Shown in pieces: positions 1-8,568 of a stretch of 43,743 bases of DNA (positions are counted from its first letter, which is position 1; each line of letters begins with the position of its first letter). The DNA is from Sphingomonas bacterium (GTDB lineage Bacteria > Pseudomonadota > Alphaproteobacteria > Sphingomonadales > Sphingomonadaceae). The position numbers were made by a program, and so were the translations under genes. The notes under the pieces are model-generated. The model saw only the letters and a list, made by a program, of their open reading frames with translations. It searched no databases and was not told the DNA's origin. Location of the stretch: the NCBI RefSeq assembly GCF_903642285.1, contig NZ_CAHJWJ010000027.1, positions 1-43,743 on the forward strand, written 5' to 3'.

Positions 1-1095
1 CCCCGACGCGCGGTCGAGCGTCCCGCGTGCCAGCGACACGCGCCGCTCCAGCCCGCGCCCCAGCCGCTGGCCGAGATCGTCCGCGCGCTGGCGTTGCGGC
101 CCCAGCAGCGCGTCTTGCCTCGGCAGCAGCCGCGCCACCATGTCCAGCCGCTCGCGCCCGCGTTCGAGATAGCGCCGCGCGCAGCGTTCGGTCCGCTGCG
201 CATGCCCCTCGATCGTCAGGCGCAGATCGGCGAGCACCGGCACCGCCATCTCCGCCGCCGCGGTCGGCGTCGGCGCGCGCAGGTCGGCGGCGAAATCGCA
301 CAAGGTCGTGTCGGTCTCGTGCCCGACCGCGGAGATGATCGGGATGGTACAATCCGCGACCGCGCGCACGACCCCCTCCTCGTTGAACGCCCAGAGGTCC
401 TCGATCGAGCCGCCGCCACGCGCGACGATGACCAGATCGGGCCGCGTCTCCGCCGGCATCGCGTCGAAGCCGCGCACCGCCGCCGCGATCTCCGCCGCCG
501 CGCCTTCCCCTTGCACCTTCACCGGCCAGACCAGGACATGGCTGGGGCAGCGATCCGCCAGCCGGTGAAGGATGTCGCGGATCACCGCGCCCGTGGGCGA
601 GGTGACGATACCGATTCTGCGCGGCAGATAGGGCAGCGGCTTCTTGGCGCGCGCGTCGAACAGCCCCTCGGCGGCGAGCGAAGCCTTTAGCCGCTCGAAC
701 AGCGCCATCAGCGCGCCCGCGCCCGCCAGTTCCATCCGGTCGATGACGATCTGGTATTTCGACCGGCCGGGATAGGTCGTCAGCCGGCCGGTCGCGATGA
801 CCTCGATCCCGTCCTGCGGCGCGAAGGCGAGACCGCTTGCCTGGCCTTTCCAGATCACGCCGTCGATCACCGCCTGGTCGTCCTTGAGCGCCAGATAGGC
901 ATGCCCCGACGCGACTCGCTTGTAGCCCGATATCTCGCCGCGCAGGCGGACATGGCCGAACTCGCCCTCCACCACGCGCTTCAGCTTGAACGCCAGTTCG
1001 CCGACCGACCAGGGCGCGGCGTTGTCGCCCGCGACAGGCTCGGCTACCAGCCGCGCCGTCCCTGAATCGATGGGGTCGGGAAAGGGATTGGGCAT
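1..1095 (-). CDS. xseA: Exodeoxyribonuclease VII large subunit, C-terminus cut off by window edge
   Basis: Large, catalytic subunit of cytoplasmic exonuclease VII, which degrades single-stranded DNA in both directions together with XseB. The 365 in-window codons read [12 protein letters not shown], then an N-terminal OB-fold ([32 protein letters not shown]), then the conserved core [33 protein letters not shown] and [28 protein letters not shown]. These are diagnostic of XseA. The arginine-rich coiled-coil C-terminus continues past base 1. The chosen ATG (complement of 1093-1095) gives the usual short leader before the OB-fold and shares the palindrome CATG with the purD start, so the two genes diverge with a 2-base overlap. 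xseB is not in the window. Confidence 0.95.
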   Translation of the reverse strand, partial: MPNPFPDPIDSGTARLVAEPVAGDNAAPWSVGELAFKLKRVVEGEFGHVRLRGEISGYKRVASGHAYLALKDDQAVIDGVIWKGQASGLAFAPQDGIEVIATGRLTTYPGRSKYQIVIDRMELAGAGALMALFERLKASLAAEGLFDARAKKPLPYLPRRIGIVTSPTGAVIRDILHRLADRCPSHVLVWPVKVQGEGAAAEIAAAVRGFDAMPAETRPDLVIVARGGGSIEDLWAFNEEGVVRAVADCTIPIISAVGHETDTTLCDFAADLRAPTPTAAAEMAVPVLADLRLTIEGHAQRTERCARRYLERGRERLDMVARLLPRQDALLGPQRQRADDLGQRLGRGLERRVSLARGTLDRASG

Positions 1096-2383
1096 GAACG
1101 TCCTGTTGCTGGGGTCGGGCGGCCGCGAGCACGCGCTGGCGTGGAAGCTCGCGCAGTCGCGTGGCCTAGATACGCTCTACGCCGCGCCCGGCAACCCCGG
1201 CATCGCCGCCCACGCGACCATCGTCGCGCTGGACGCGACCGACCATGATGCGGTGACCGCCTTCGCGCAGGGCCATGCGATCGGACTCGTCGTGATCGGC
1301 CCCGAAGCGCCATTGGTCGACGGCCTCGCCGACTCGCTGCACGCGGCGGACGTGGCGGTGTTCGGACCCGGCAAGGCGGCGGCGCGGCTGGAGGGGTCGA
1401 AGGGTTTCACCAAGGATCTGTGCGCGCGGGCCGGCATCCCGACCGCGGGATACGTACGCGTCACGACGCTGCAAGAGGCGCGGGCCGCGCTCGACCGGTT
1501 CGGCGCGCCCGTCGTCGTGAAGGCTGACGGGCTCGCCGCGGGCAAGGGCGTGACGGTCGCGACGACTCGCGCCGCGGCCGAGGCCGCGGTCGCCGACCTG
1601 TTCGCCGCACCGGATGCCGAGGCGGTGATCGAGGAATATATGGAAGGCGAGGAGGTCAGCCTGTTCGTCCTGACCGACGGCCGCACGCTGCTGCCGTTCG
1701 GCACCGCGCAGGATCACAAGCGCGTCGGCGAGGGCGATACCGGCCCCAATACCGGCGGCATGGGCGCGTACAGCCCCGCCGCGGTGCTGACCCCCGAGCT
1801 GGAGGTGCAGGCGATCCGGGAGATCGTCGCCCCCACCGTCACCGCGCTGGCGGCGGCGGGCACGCCCTTTTCCGGCGTGCTGTTCGCGGGGCTGATGCTG
1901 ACCGCTACGGGTCCCAAGCTGATCGAATACAACGCACGGTTCGGCGATCCCGAGTGCCAGGTGCTGATGGCGCGGTTCGAGGGCGATCTGCTGGCGACGA
2001 TGCTGTGCGTCGCGGACGGGCGGCTGAGCGAGGCACCGGCGGTGCGTTTCTCGGACGACGCGGCGTTGACCGTGGTGCTCGCCGCGCGGGGCTATCCCGG
2101 AACGCCGGTCGCGGGCGGCGCGATCGGCGGGATCGCGGCGGCCGAGGCGATGGGGGTCCGCGTCTTCCAGGCGGGGACGCGGATGGCGGACGACGGGCTG
2201 GTCGCCGCCGGGGGCCGGATCCTCGCGGTCACCGCGACCGGGGCGGACGTCGCCGCGGCGCAGGCGGCGGCGTATCGCGGCGTCGATGCGATCGATTTCC
2301 CCGACGGCTTTCATCGCCGCGATATCGGCTGGCGCGCCGTGGCGCGCGATATCTGTCGGACGCGCCGTGGCGCGCGGACGTGA
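1094..2383 (+). CDS. purD: Phosphoribosylamine-glycine ligase (GARS)
   Basis: Catalyses the ATP-dependent joining of glycine to 5-phosphoribosylamine, the second step of de novo purine synthesis, in the cytoplasm. The 429-residue product has the family's usual length and features: the N-terminal [14 protein letters not shown], the ATP-grasp segments [10 protein letters not shown] and [12 protein letters not shown], the loop [22 protein letters not shown], and [11 protein letters not shown] near residue 278. A longer reading frame opens upstream at 986, but homology begins at the ATG at 1094, which overlaps the divergent xseA start. No Shine-Dalgarno stands out (GGGATTGGGC precedes the ATG). 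The C-terminal tail, rich in Arg, is unremarkable. No other pur genes are adjacent. Confidence 0.95.
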   Translation: MNVLLLGSGGREHALAWKLAQSRGLDTLYAAPGNPGIAAHATIVALDATDHDAVTAFAQGHAIGLVVIGPEAPLVDGLADSLHAADVAVFGPGKAAARLEGSKGFTKDLCARAGIPTAGYVRVTTLQEARAALDRFGAPVVVKADGLAAGKGVTVATTRAAAEAAVADLFAAPDAEAVIEEYMEGEEVSLFVLTDGRTLLPFGTAQDHKRVGEGDTGPNTGGMGAYSPAAVLTPELEVQAIREIVAPTVTALAAAGTPFSGVLFAGLMLTATGPKLIEYNARFGDPECQVLMARFEGDLLATMLCVADGRLSEAPAVRFSDDAALTVVLAARGYPGTPVAGGAIGGIAAAEAMGVRVFQAGTRMADDGLVAAGGRILAVTATGADVAAAQAAAYRGVDAIDFPDGFHRRDIGWRAVARDICRTRRGART

Positions 2384-2429
2384 AGCGGGCTAGGGTCCGC
2401 CCGAGCGAGGATAGGGTCAGGGGCAGCGA

Positions 2430-3107
2430 ATGACGGACAACGGAACCACCGCGATCACGGACATCCATCTGGCGCTGATCGTGATTCTGGCGATCGTCGC
2501 GATCGTCGCGATCGTCTGCGGCATGCGGATGAAGCGGGCGCGCGTCGCCGCGGCGAAACGATTCGAAACCAATCAGGACGAATCGCGCGACGCGACCGTA
2601 CGCGAACAGGCCGAACTCGGCACCGATCCGGTGCACGCCGACGCGCCGTCGCAGTCCCAATCTCAGGCCCAATCCCAGGCGCCATCCGTCCCCGTCGCGC
2701 CGCAGCCGGCACCAATCCCGGCACCGGCACCGGCACCGGCCCCGGTCCCGGCCGCGCCGTCACCGCCGCCGCTCGCCGACGAACCCATCGCCGCCGCCGC
2801 GCCGACGACCGCGAGCGTGGCGAGCGAAGCCGATTTCGAGAGCATTTCCCCCGCCGGTGCCAACCCCGCCGACCGCCCGGTCACCGCGCTGAAGGGCCTC
2901 GGCCCGAAGGTCGCCACCGCGCTCGCCGACCGCGGCATCACGACCGTCGGCCAACTGGCCGCGCTGGACACGAGCCAGGCGGAGGCGCTCGACGCCGATC
3001 TCGGCGCGTTCCGGGGCCGCATGACGCGCGACCGGTGGATCGAACAGGCACAGTTCCTGGCGGCGGGGGACGTGAAGGGCTTCGAGGCGGTGTTCGGCCG
3101 GCTGTGA
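2430..3107 (+). CDS. Membrane-anchored helix-hairpin-helix protein with Pro/Ala-rich linker
   Basis: A 225-residue protein with no firm function. One N-terminal transmembrane helix (about residues 10-32, LALIVILAIVAIVAIV, partly built from a 9-base tandem repeat at about 2490-2517) is followed by a basic stop-transfer stretch (RMKRARVAAAKR). A low-complexity linker comes next: a Gln/Ser-rich run, then Pro-Ala repeats encoded by CCGGCA-type hexamers near 2717-2751. The C-terminal domain (about residues 145-225) contains a helix-hairpin-helix, ALKGLGPKVATALADRG, like those in DUF4332-type and nuclease-associated proteins. The orientation would place the domain in the cytoplasm. It lies 46 bp behind purD on the same strand, possibly cotranscribed. 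HhH motifs usually bind DNA, but these isolated ones need not, so I assign no activity. Confidence 0.8.
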   Translation: MTDNGTTAITDIHLALIVILAIVAIVAIVCGMRMKRARVAAAKRFETNQDESRDATVREQAELGTDPVHADAPSQSQSQAQSQAPSVPVAPQPAPIPAPAPAPAPVPAAPSPPPLADEPIAAAAPTTASVASEADFESISPAGANPADRPVTALKGLGPKVATALADRGITTVGQLAALDTSQAEALDADLGAFRGRMTRDRWIEQAQFLAAGDVKGFEAVFGRL

Positions 3108-3118
3108 GGCCGATGTGA

Positions 3119-3200
3119 GGTCGGTAGCAAAGCTACCGACCGGTGCCGCGCAAAGCGCCGCGGCACACACCGGCCCGGCCGGCGGCGCTACAGCGCCGTC
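3119..3200. terminator. Array of three consecutive hairpins between convergent genes
   Basis: Three stem-loops lie side by side. First, GGTCGGTAGC-AAA-GCTACCGACC at 3119-3141 (perfect 10-bp stem). Second, GTGCCGCG and CGCGGCAC at 3143-3150 and 3159-3166. Third, CGGCGC-TACA-GCGCCG at 3183-3198, extendable by two weaker pairs. They separate the HhH gene from the convergent DUF3298-like gene. There is no U-tract on either strand, so a classical intrinsic terminator is not shown; a transcript-end stabiliser or Rho-assisted bidirectional terminator is an inference. Confidence 0.6.
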
Positions 3201-3214
3201 CGACGACGCGGAAT

Positions 3215-3928
3215 TCACTTCCGCGGCAGGGCCACTGCCCTTATGGTCGCGATCACGAAAGGCAGATCGCGCCGCAGATACGGCTTGAGATCCGCCCAGC
3301 CGATCATGGCATTTCCACCCGACAGATAGCCGCCCAATTCATACGGCCCGAACGTCCATGTCATGCCGTCGGGGCCGATGCCGACATGGTCCCACGTCAG
3401 CGGAAGGCCGTTCTTCGCGGTGTTCGGATCGACGCCTTCCTTGTTGTCGAACGCCGCAAACGCTTTCCGGCGCAATGCCGCATCGGGTTCTCTGGCGAAG
3501 ACGTCGTTCTGGACAAGCAACCGGTGCTTTCGGCGCGACCAGATCAGGAAATCGGACGCGTCGTTGTTGGGATGCGCCATGCCCGCTTCGTAATATCCGG
3601 CGCCCGCATGCGCGGAAATGATGTCGGGCGATGCGGCCGACACGGTCTCGTATACGTCCAGCGACCCGGCGGTATCGTGGGTTTCGAACGTGTCTTTTCC
3701 GGTTCCGTCTTCGCCACCGTAATAGTCGTGCGCCAGTTGCTCGGCATGGGCGACCATCATCCGATCGAAGTCCGCGTCGGCCGCATCCTGGGAGATGGCC
3801 GCGCGGACCTGCTCCTTCCACGTCGCGCGGTATCCGGCCGGCGCAGACGAGACCGCTTTCGTGCGGTCGGACAGCGTCCTGCTTTCAAAGGCCGGCGTTC
3901 CGGTGGTCATCGCGACAAGAACCAGCAT
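3215..3928 (-). CDS. Exported DUF3298-like (PdaC/RsiV C-terminal type) protein
   Basis: A 237-residue protein. The central and C-terminal parts fit the DUF3298 pattern seen in RsiV and in the PdaC accessory region: AGYYEAGMAHPNNDASDFLIWSRR, then LVQNDVF, then a closing segment with GPDGMTWTFGPYELGGYLSGG. The N-terminus MLVLVAMTTGTPAF looks like a short export signal, but an in-frame stop three codons upstream prevents extension, so the signal is shorter than normal and either processing is unusual or the start region has decayed. An internal ATG at residue 7 is an alternative start. The gene stands alone, convergent with the HhH gene and divergent from the small periplasmic protein. Its ligand or partner is unknown. 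Confidence 0.75.
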   Translation of the reverse strand: MLVLVAMTTGTPAFESRTLSDRTKAVSSAPAGYRATWKEQVRAAISQDAADADFDRMMVAHAEQLAHDYYGGEDGTGKDTFETHDTAGSLDVYETVSAASPDIISAHAGAGYYEAGMAHPNNDASDFLIWSRRKHRLLVQNDVFAREPDAALRRKAFAAFDNKEGVDPNTAKNGLPLTWDHVGIGPDGMTWTFGPYELGGYLSGGNAMIGWADLKPYLRRDLPFVIATIRAVALPRK

Positions 3929-4015
3929 GCCTGCGGATTACCGATGGCCGGCGCGGTTGCCAAGGCGGACCCGCAGCCATATCGGTCTGGCTGAATATCG
4001 GCTGCATCTCGCATT

Positions 4016-4032
4016 CCGCTGAAGTTCAGCGG
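4016..4032. promoter_or_regulatory. Palindrome in the divergent intergenic region
   Basis: CCGCTGAA-G-TTCAGCGG is a perfect 8+1+8 palindrome 64 bases upstream of the small periplasmic protein's ATG and 88 bases upstream of the DUF3298-like start. Its position suits an operator, or a 5'-leader hairpin for the plus-strand gene. No convincing -35/-10 pair was found around it. Confidence 0.35.
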
Positions 4033-4095
4033 GCGTAATGAAAAAGGAACCCAAGCTCCCGCCTCTCGCCGGAGCCGATACAAGAGGAGGACGTC

Positions 4096-4467
4096 ATGAA
4101 GATCATCGCAATCGCCGTTGCCGCCGCCAGCCTTGCGACCGCCGGGACCGCCGTCGCACAATACGGACCGCGACCGGGTCAGCCCGCCCCGTGGAACGCC
4201 GGGTCGTTCTGGCGCGGCGCGCCCGAAAATCCCTATCAGCGAATCCAGTTCCTGCAGGACCGGGTCAATCAGGGCATGGCGAACGGCAGCCTGGACCGCC
4301 GCGAAGCGCACCGGGTGAATGGTGAACTGAACGGCGTCCGTCAGTGGATCCAGCGGATGCATTGGCGCGATGCCGGCAACCTCAGTCCCGACCAGCGCGC
4401 CCAGGTGCAGGGTCGGCTCGACAATATCAGCCGCCAGATCCGCTGGATGCGCCACGACGGCTGGTAA
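4096..4467 (+). CDS. Small periplasmic protein with signal peptide
   Basis: A 123-residue protein starting MKIIAIAVAAASLATAGTAVAQ, a clear Sec signal peptide with an AVAQ-type cleavage region near residue 21. The mature part is a helical, Arg/Gln-rich domain: YQRIQFLQDRVNQGMANGSL, NGVRQWIQRMHW, GRLDNISRQIRWM. It holds Trp-rich amphipathic helices and no cysteines. Such short exported proteins are common in sphingomonads, and I do not recognise a named family. The start is decided by an ideal Shine-Dalgarno, AGGAGG, seven bases before the ATG, implying good expression. A GC-rich hairpin follows closely, so it is probably monocistronic. Confidence 0.85.
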   Translation: MKIIAIAVAAASLATAGTAVAQYGPRPGQPAPWNAGSFWRGAPENPYQRIQFLQDRVNQGMANGSLDRREAHRVNGELNGVRQWIQRMHWRDAGNLSPDQRAQVQGRLDNISRQIRWMRHDGW

Positions 4468-4478
4468 CCGGCTGAGCA

Positions 4479-4503
4479 CCCGCCGGGCCCGCGGCCCGGC
4501 GGG
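4479..4503. terminator. Strong GC hairpin between convergent genes
   Basis: An 11-bp perfect stem (4479-4489 pairing with 4493-4503) closes on a CGC loop. It lies 11 bases behind the small periplasmic gene and 8 bases beyond the end of the convergent CNNM gene, so it could serve both. No long T-run is present on either side. Confidence 0.7.
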
Positions 4504-4511
4504 GATCGCTC

Positions 4512-5813
4512 CTAGACCGCGCCCACCAGCAGCTTGTCGATCCGCCGCCCGTCGAGATCCATCACCTCGAACCGCCACCCCTGCAGCACGAAGCTTTCGC
4601 CCTCCGCGGGCAGATGCCGGAACACCGCCAGCGCAAGGCCGGCGACGGTCGCATAGTCGCGGTCCTCGGGCAGATCGATGCCGAGCCGCTCGGCCAGCGT
4701 GTCCGCCGCCATCGTGCCCGCGACCAGCAGCGACCCGTCGTCGCGCTCCACCACCGACGGCGCATCGTCGGGGTGCGAATCCGACGCGAACTCCCCCGCG
4801 ATCGCCGCCAGCAGGTCCGCTGGGGTTACGATCCCCTCGAAATGGCCGTATTCGTCATGGATCAGCGCCATCGGCACGTCCGCTTGCCGCAACGCGTCGA
4901 GCGCGTCCATCGCATCGATCTGATCGATGACGACGGGGGCCTTGCGCATCAGCGCATGCAGGTCGAGCGGCGTACCCCTGAACAAAGCGGCGGCGATGTC
5001 GCGCGCCTGCACCACGCCGACGACCGCATCGATCGATCCGTCCCCGACCGGTAGCCGGCTGTGAGTCGTCGCCAGCAGCGCGTCGCGGATACCGTCGGCG
5101 TCGAGCGAGAGATCGACCCAGTCGATCTGGTTGCGCGGGGTCATCACCTCGCGCACCGGCCGATCCGCGAGACGCACCACGCCCGAGATGATCGAGCGTT
5201 CATGCTCCTCGATCACGCCTGACTTGGACGCCTCCGCGACGATCAGCTGCAGTTCCTCCGCGGTGACATGCTCTTCCGATTCGCGGCTGAGCCCGATCAG
5301 GCGGAAGATCGCCGCGCTGGTCGAATCGAGCAGCCACACGATCGGTGCGGTGACGATCGCCAGCCGGCACATCGCCGGGGCCATCGTCGCGGCGATCGGC
5401 TCTGGCGCGCGCAGGGCGAACTGCTTGGGGACGAGTTCGCCGACGATCAGCGAGACGAAGGTCGTCACCCCGATCACGATCGCGAAACCCAGGCTGTGCG
5501 CGGTGCCGGGTGCCAGCCCGAGCCATTGCAGCCGAAGCGCGGTCGGCTCGCCCAGCGCCTCGCCCGAGAACGCGCCCGCCAGCACGCTGATAAGGGTGAT
5601 GCCGATCTGCACCGTCGACAGGAACTTGCCGGGATCGGCCCCGAGCAGCAGCGCCGCACGCGCACCGGCCCGTCCGGTCCGCGCCATCGCCTCCAGCCGG
5701 GCCTTGCGCGCGGACACGATCGCCAGCTCGCTCATCGCGAACACGCCGTTCAGCGCGACCAGCGCCACGATGATCGCGACGTCGATCCAGGGAAAGGGCG
5801 GGAGCGGTGCCAT
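4512..5813 (-). CDS. CNNM/CBS-domain transporter (HlyC/CorC, DUF21 family)
   Basis: A 433-residue inner-membrane protein. Residues about 8-190 form the DUF21/CNNM domain with four hydrophobic segments (WIDVAIIVALVALNGVFAMSELA, STVQIGITLISVLAGAFSG, IVIGVTTFVSLIVGELVPKQFAL, and one near LAIVTAPIVWLL). A linker (SGVIEEHERSIISGVVRLADRPV) leads to a CBS pair (EVMTPRNQIDWV; VPMALIHDEYGHFEGIVTPADLL) and a C-terminal CorC_HlyC domain. The family is linked to Mg2+/Co2+ efflux; the old hemolysin name is misleading. The ATG at 5813 is preferred over an upstream GTG because AGGAAG sits six bases before it. It may be cotranscribed with the upstream methyltransferase gene, about 120 bp away. Confidence 0.9.
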   Translation of the reverse strand: MAPLPPFPWIDVAIIVALVALNGVFAMSELAIVSARKARLEAMARTGRAGARAALLLGADPGKFLSTVQIGITLISVLAGAFSGEALGEPTALRLQWLGLAPGTAHSLGFAIVIGVTTFVSLIVGELVPKQFALRAPEPIAATMAPAMCRLAIVTAPIVWLLDSTSAAIFRLIGLSRESEEHVTAEELQLIVAEASKSGVIEEHERSIISGVVRLADRPVREVMTPRNQIDWVDLSLDADGIRDALLATTHSRLPVGDGSIDAVVGVVQARDIAAALFRGTPLDLHALMRKAPVVIDQIDAMDALDALRQADVPMALIHDEYGHFEGIVTPADLLAAIAGEFASDSHPDDAPSVVERDDGSLLVAGTMAADTLAERLGIDLPEDRDYATVAGLALAVFRHLPAEGESFVLQGWRFEVMDLDGRRIDKLLVGAV

Positions 5814-5935
5814 CGGCGGCTTCCTGCTTAGCCGCACATCGCGGTCGGCGACAACGTATCTTGTGGCGGATCAGGAACAATCCCCGGGCGCGGTATGTCG
5901 CGTGCGGCCCCAGCCGCGCAGCGGACCGGCGGGCG

Positions 5936-6619
5936 TCATGCGTCGACGACCCTGGCGAGCACGAACCCGTCCCAACCCTTCTCGCCGACGGTCTGAATGG
6001 CAGTCGCGATCAAGCGCGGCTCGGCCGCGATGACGTCGAGAAAGCTTCGGACGCCGCGAACATTGGGATCGTCGCTATCGGCGTGAACGACGGCCCCACC
6101 GCGAACGACGTTATCGCCGATGATGACGGTGCCCGGCACTGACAGCTGCAAGGCCCACCGGATATATTCCGGGTTGTTCGGCTTGTCGGCATCGATAAAG
6201 ATCAGGTCGAACGGACCCGTCAGCGTCGGCAGGATGTCCAGCGCCTTGCCGACCCGAAGGTCGATCCGGTCGGATAATTTCGCACCCTCGATATTGGCGC
6301 GGGCGACGGTGGCATGGCGCTCGTCGGCCTCGATCGTGACGATCGTGCCGCCGTCCGGCAAGGCGCGGGCCATGCGTATCGTGCTATACGCACCGAGCGT
6401 ACCGATTTCGAGGATGCGTCCGGCACCGGCGATCTGAATCAATAGCGCCAGCATCTGTCCTTGCAGCGCCGAAACGTCGTGCGACGGAAGACCCGCCGCA
6501 GCGTTCGCCGCGAGCGCCCCGATCAGCGCGTCGTCGTCCGGCGCGAACATCCGCGCAAAATAGGTATCGACCGCCATCCAGCGTTCGGCATCGGCGAAGG
6601 GATAGTCGGGTTGGCGCAT
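5936..6619 (-). CDS. Class I SAM-dependent O-methyltransferase (COMT-like, family 3)
   Basis: A 227-residue methyltransferase of the catechol/caffeoyl-CoA O-methyltransferase-like group. The SAM-binding motif I is [20 protein letters not shown], followed by [30 protein letters not shown], and the metal/substrate-site segment [21 protein letters not shown] with [13 protein letters not shown]. These enzymes methylate hydroxyl groups of small aromatics or polyketides using a divalent metal; the substrate is not predictable. The open frame runs far upstream through tadA, but homology begins after residue 1. The ATG at 6619 is preferred because of an upstream GGGAA; ATGs at 6658 and 6577 are alternatives. 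It lies about 70 bp downstream of tadA and probably shares its transcript. Confidence 0.88.
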   Translation of the reverse strand: MRQPDYPFADAERWMAVDTYFARMFAPDDDALIGALAANAAAGLPSHDVSALQGQMLALLIQIAGAGRILEIGTLGAYSTIRMARALPDGGTIVTIEADERHATVARANIEGAKLSDRIDLRVGKALDILPTLTGPFDLIFIDADKPNNPEYIRWALQLSVPGTVIIGDNVVRGGAVVHADSDDPNVRGVRSFLDVIAAEPRLIATAIQTVGEKGWDGFVLARVVDA

Positions 6620-6690
6620 ATATATTTCCCGGTGAACGAACGCCTCGACATATTGCATGTCCCAGGGTTTGCCGACCCACCGGGACGCAT

Positions 6691-7140
6691 TCACCGCCGT
6701 GCGGCGAAAAAAATCCTCAGCAAATCCGCCGCCTCGGCTTCGCCTATGCCCGCATAGACTTCGGGCCGGTGGTGGCAGGTCGGTTGCGCGAACAGGCGGG
6801 GGCCGTGTTCGACCGCGCCGCCCTTCGGGTCGGGTGCGCCGTAATAGAGTCGTGCGATTCTGGCATGGGCGATCGCACCGGCGCACATCGCGCAGGGTTC
6901 GAGCGTGACCCAGAGATCGCAATCCTTCAGCCGATCCTGCCCGAGCGCCAGCGCGGCCGCGCGGATCGCCAGCATCTCGGCATGCGCGGTCGGATCGGAC
7001 AGGCCGCGCGGCGCATTGCCCGCGGCGGCGACGACCCGGTCGCCCCGCACGATCGCCGCGCCGACGGGCACTTCGCCCAATGCGGCGGCGGCGCGGGCGT
7101 GGTCGAGCGCGGCGCGCATCGGTGGCGGAAGCCGGATCAT
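6691..7140 (-). CDS. tadA: tRNA-specific adenosine deaminase (A34 to I34)
   Basis: Deaminates the wobble adenosine of tRNA-Arg(ACG) to inosine, an essential step in decoding CGN codons. The 149-residue protein has the cytidine/deoxycytidylate deaminase zinc site: HAE at residues 53-55 (His ligand and catalytic Glu) and PCAMC at 82-86 (two Cys ligands). [10 protein letters not shown] and the C-terminal [10 protein letters not shown] also fit TadA. Family length is usual. It is the first gene of a possible minus-strand tadA-methyltransferase-CNNM transcript; a separate small membrane-protein gene lies 66 bp upstream on the same strand. Confidence 0.95.
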   Translation of the reverse strand: MIRLPPPMRAALDHARAAAALGEVPVGAAIVRGDRVVAAAGNAPRGLSDPTAHAEMLAIRAAALALGQDRLKDCDLWVTLEPCAMCAGAIAHARIARLYYGAPDPKGGAVEHGPRLFAQPTCHHRPEVYAGIGEAEAADLLRIFFAARR

Positions 7141-7206
7141 CCTACACCGATACCCCGTATCCGCCGCGCGCAGACGCTGGTCCGCCGACGCTACGATCGC
7201 AAAGCG

Positions 7207-7428
7207 TCAATGCGCGGGGGTGGGGCTGGCACCTGGTTTCTGGACCGAGATCGTCGGCACCGCGACGGTCTCGTTCTTCGTACCCAAGGTCACCCGTGCG
7301 ACATCGGCCTGGAAGGTTGGGGCCTGGACGACCGCGGGGCGCGTCTGGTCGATGTTGATGATCCCGAAATACATGCACCCGGCGACGACGATGATGACAA
7401 GAGCGATCAGGACGAGCAGCGTGCGCAT
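7207..7428 (-). CDS. Small single-pass membrane or secreted protein
   Basis: A 73-residue protein, [27 protein letters not shown] followed by a hydrophilic tail with a Pro-rich end. The N-terminal 24 residues form a transmembrane helix or uncleaved signal anchor; a Cys at residue 18 is not in a good lipobox. The frame is open far upstream, but the ATG at 7428 has an excellent Shine-Dalgarno (AAGGGGAA) seven bases ahead and is the only sensible start. It is divergent from rpmB across 195 bp. I do not recognise a family. Confidence 0.75.
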   Translation of the reverse strand: MRTLLVLIALVIIVVAGCMYFGIINIDQTRPAVVQAPTFQADVARVTLGTKNETVAVPTISVQKPGASPTPAH

Positions 7429-7551
7429 GATGTTCCCCTTCGGTTCGAACAACGGTTCGGTGGCGTAACAACGCGACGCCGGTATGACGGTTGCACGGCG
7501 CGTACGGCATTGGCCACAGGGAATCCAAGAGCGTTCGGAGCCGGGAATCGG

Positions 7552-7580
7552 TTGACGCCTGCGCTGCACCCGGCTATCCG
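7552..7580 (+). promoter_or_regulatory. Sigma-70-type promoter for rpmB
   Basis: TTGACG (7552-7557) and TATCCG (7575-7580) are separated by exactly 17 bp. Initiation near 7587 would leave a leader of about 37 bases before the rpmB ATG. The -35 matches consensus at five of six positions. The placement before a highly expressed ribosomal protein gene supports it. Confidence 0.6.
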
Positions 7581-7623
7581 CGCGGCCTTTCCGGGTAATC
7601 TCCGAGCTATAAGGTATCGATCG

Positions 7624-7923
7624 ATGTCGCGCATCTGCGAACTGACCGGCAAGGGCCGGCTGGTCGGAAACAACGTTTCCCACGCCAACAACAAGACCAA
7701 GCGCACGTTCCTGCCCAATCTGCAGAACGTGACGCTGATTTCCGATTCGCTGGAGACCAGCGTGCGGCTGCGGGTCTCGACCCATGGGCTGCGCTCGGTC
7801 GAGCATAATGGCGGGCTCGACAATTGGCTGGTCAAGACGAGCGACGATCTGCTGTCGCTGCGATGCCGCCGCCTGAAGCGCACCATCGTCAAGAAGCGCG
7901 CGGACGCCACCGTCGCCGCCTGA
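7624..7923 (+). CDS. rpmB: 50S ribosomal protein L28
   Basis: A 99-residue ribosomal protein of the large subunit. The sequence [34 protein letters not shown] is the standard alphaproteobacterial L28 start, continuing with [20 protein letters not shown] and a basic C-terminus, [12 protein letters not shown]. The single early cysteine in CELTGK and the absence of the four-Cys zinc pattern place it in the zinc-free (C-minus) form. AAGG lies upstream of the ATG. The gene is monocistronic: a promoter is visible at 7552-7580 and a 15-bp terminator stem at 7965-8000. rpmG is not adjacent. Confidence 0.97.
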   Translation: MSRICELTGKGRLVGNNVSHANNKTKRTFLPNLQNVTLISDSLETSVRLRVSTHGLRSVEHNGGLDNWLVKTSDDLLSLRCRRLKRTIVKKRADATVAA

Positions 7924-7964
7924 CGCCATGCGGGCGTCGTGAAAACGCTGCAATCGACCGACCG

Positions 7965-8008
7965 ACGGCCCGCGGCTCCCTGTCCGGAGCCGCGGGCCGT
8001 TCGTATTT
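7965..8008 (+). terminator. Rho-independent terminator of rpmB
   Basis: A perfect 15-bp stem (ACGGCCCGCGGCTCC at 7965-7979 pairs with 7986-8000) closes on a CTGTCC loop and is followed by TTCGTATTT, a modest T-rich tail. It is the strongest hairpin in the window and lies about 40 bases behind the rpmB stop. Confidence 0.85.
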
Positions 8009-8139
8009 GCGTGCCGTGCGACCGCCGCGCCTGAACGCGCGATAACGGACGCATTCAGTATCCGCTCAACGCCGAACGCCCATACCGCTTTCCATCGACG
8101 ACGGATGCGCCGCCGCCGGTCGGAAAGGGAGAGGGTTCG

Positions 8140-8492
8140 ATGCCGAAGCACAGTCTGTCCGGTGCCGCCCCCTGCTGGCCGCCGCAATACTCGCGCCGTC
8201 CGCGGCGACCGCGCAGCATTCTCGTTTCACCGGCAGCGGTCTTGCGACGCGCGGATATGACCGCGGCGGCTATCCGAACCGCTCTGGCTACAACCGTCCC
8301 GGCTACCGTCCGGCGCGCTGCGACAGCGGCACCGGCGGGACGATCATCGGCGCGATCGCCGGCGGTCTGCTCGGCCGCAGCATCGACACACATGGCGACC
8401 GCGCCCCGGGCACCGTGCTCGGCGCGGGAGCCGGTGCCCCGGCCGGCAATGCGATCGGCCGATCGGGCAATCCCGGATACTGCCGCCGGTAG
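8140..8492 (+). pseudogene. Frameshifted glycine-zipper periplasmic protein
   Basis: The ATG at 8140, with a good upstream GGGAGAGGG, encodes MPKHSLSGAAP and then runs into a meaningless frame. In the frame shifted by one base, from 8172, a convincing protein appears: LLAAAILAPSAATAQ (the rest of a signal peptide), a Gly/Tyr/Arg-rich segment (GYDRGGYPNRSGYNRPGYRP), a glycine-zipper segment GGTIIGAIAGGLLGRSID, and a stop at 8490-8492. Adding one C to the CCCCC run at 8168-8172 would join both parts into one signal peptide. This resembles small Gly-zipper envelope proteins of sphingomonads. It may be a true one-base deletion, a phase-variable tract or a base-calling error. A terminator follows. 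Confidence 0.65.
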
Positions 8493-8530
8493 CGCGTCAG
8501 TTACCCTCGCGTAGCGTTTCGAGGGGCGGG

Positions 8531-8568
8531 CCGGCGTCCTCCTGCAAGGGGGGACGCCGGTTTCGTTT
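8531..8568 (+). terminator. Rho-independent terminator after the glycine-zipper gene
   Basis: CCGGCGTCC (8531-8539) pairs with GGACGCCGG (8552-8560) around a 12-base loop, followed by TTTCGTTTAT. The T-rich tail on the plus strand fits a terminator for the preceding gene. phaB converges from the other side. Confidence 0.75.

Noticed and set aside
1166..2314. A 382-codon minus-strand frame over purD
   Set aside because: It is a shadow of purD with Arg-rich low-complexity content.
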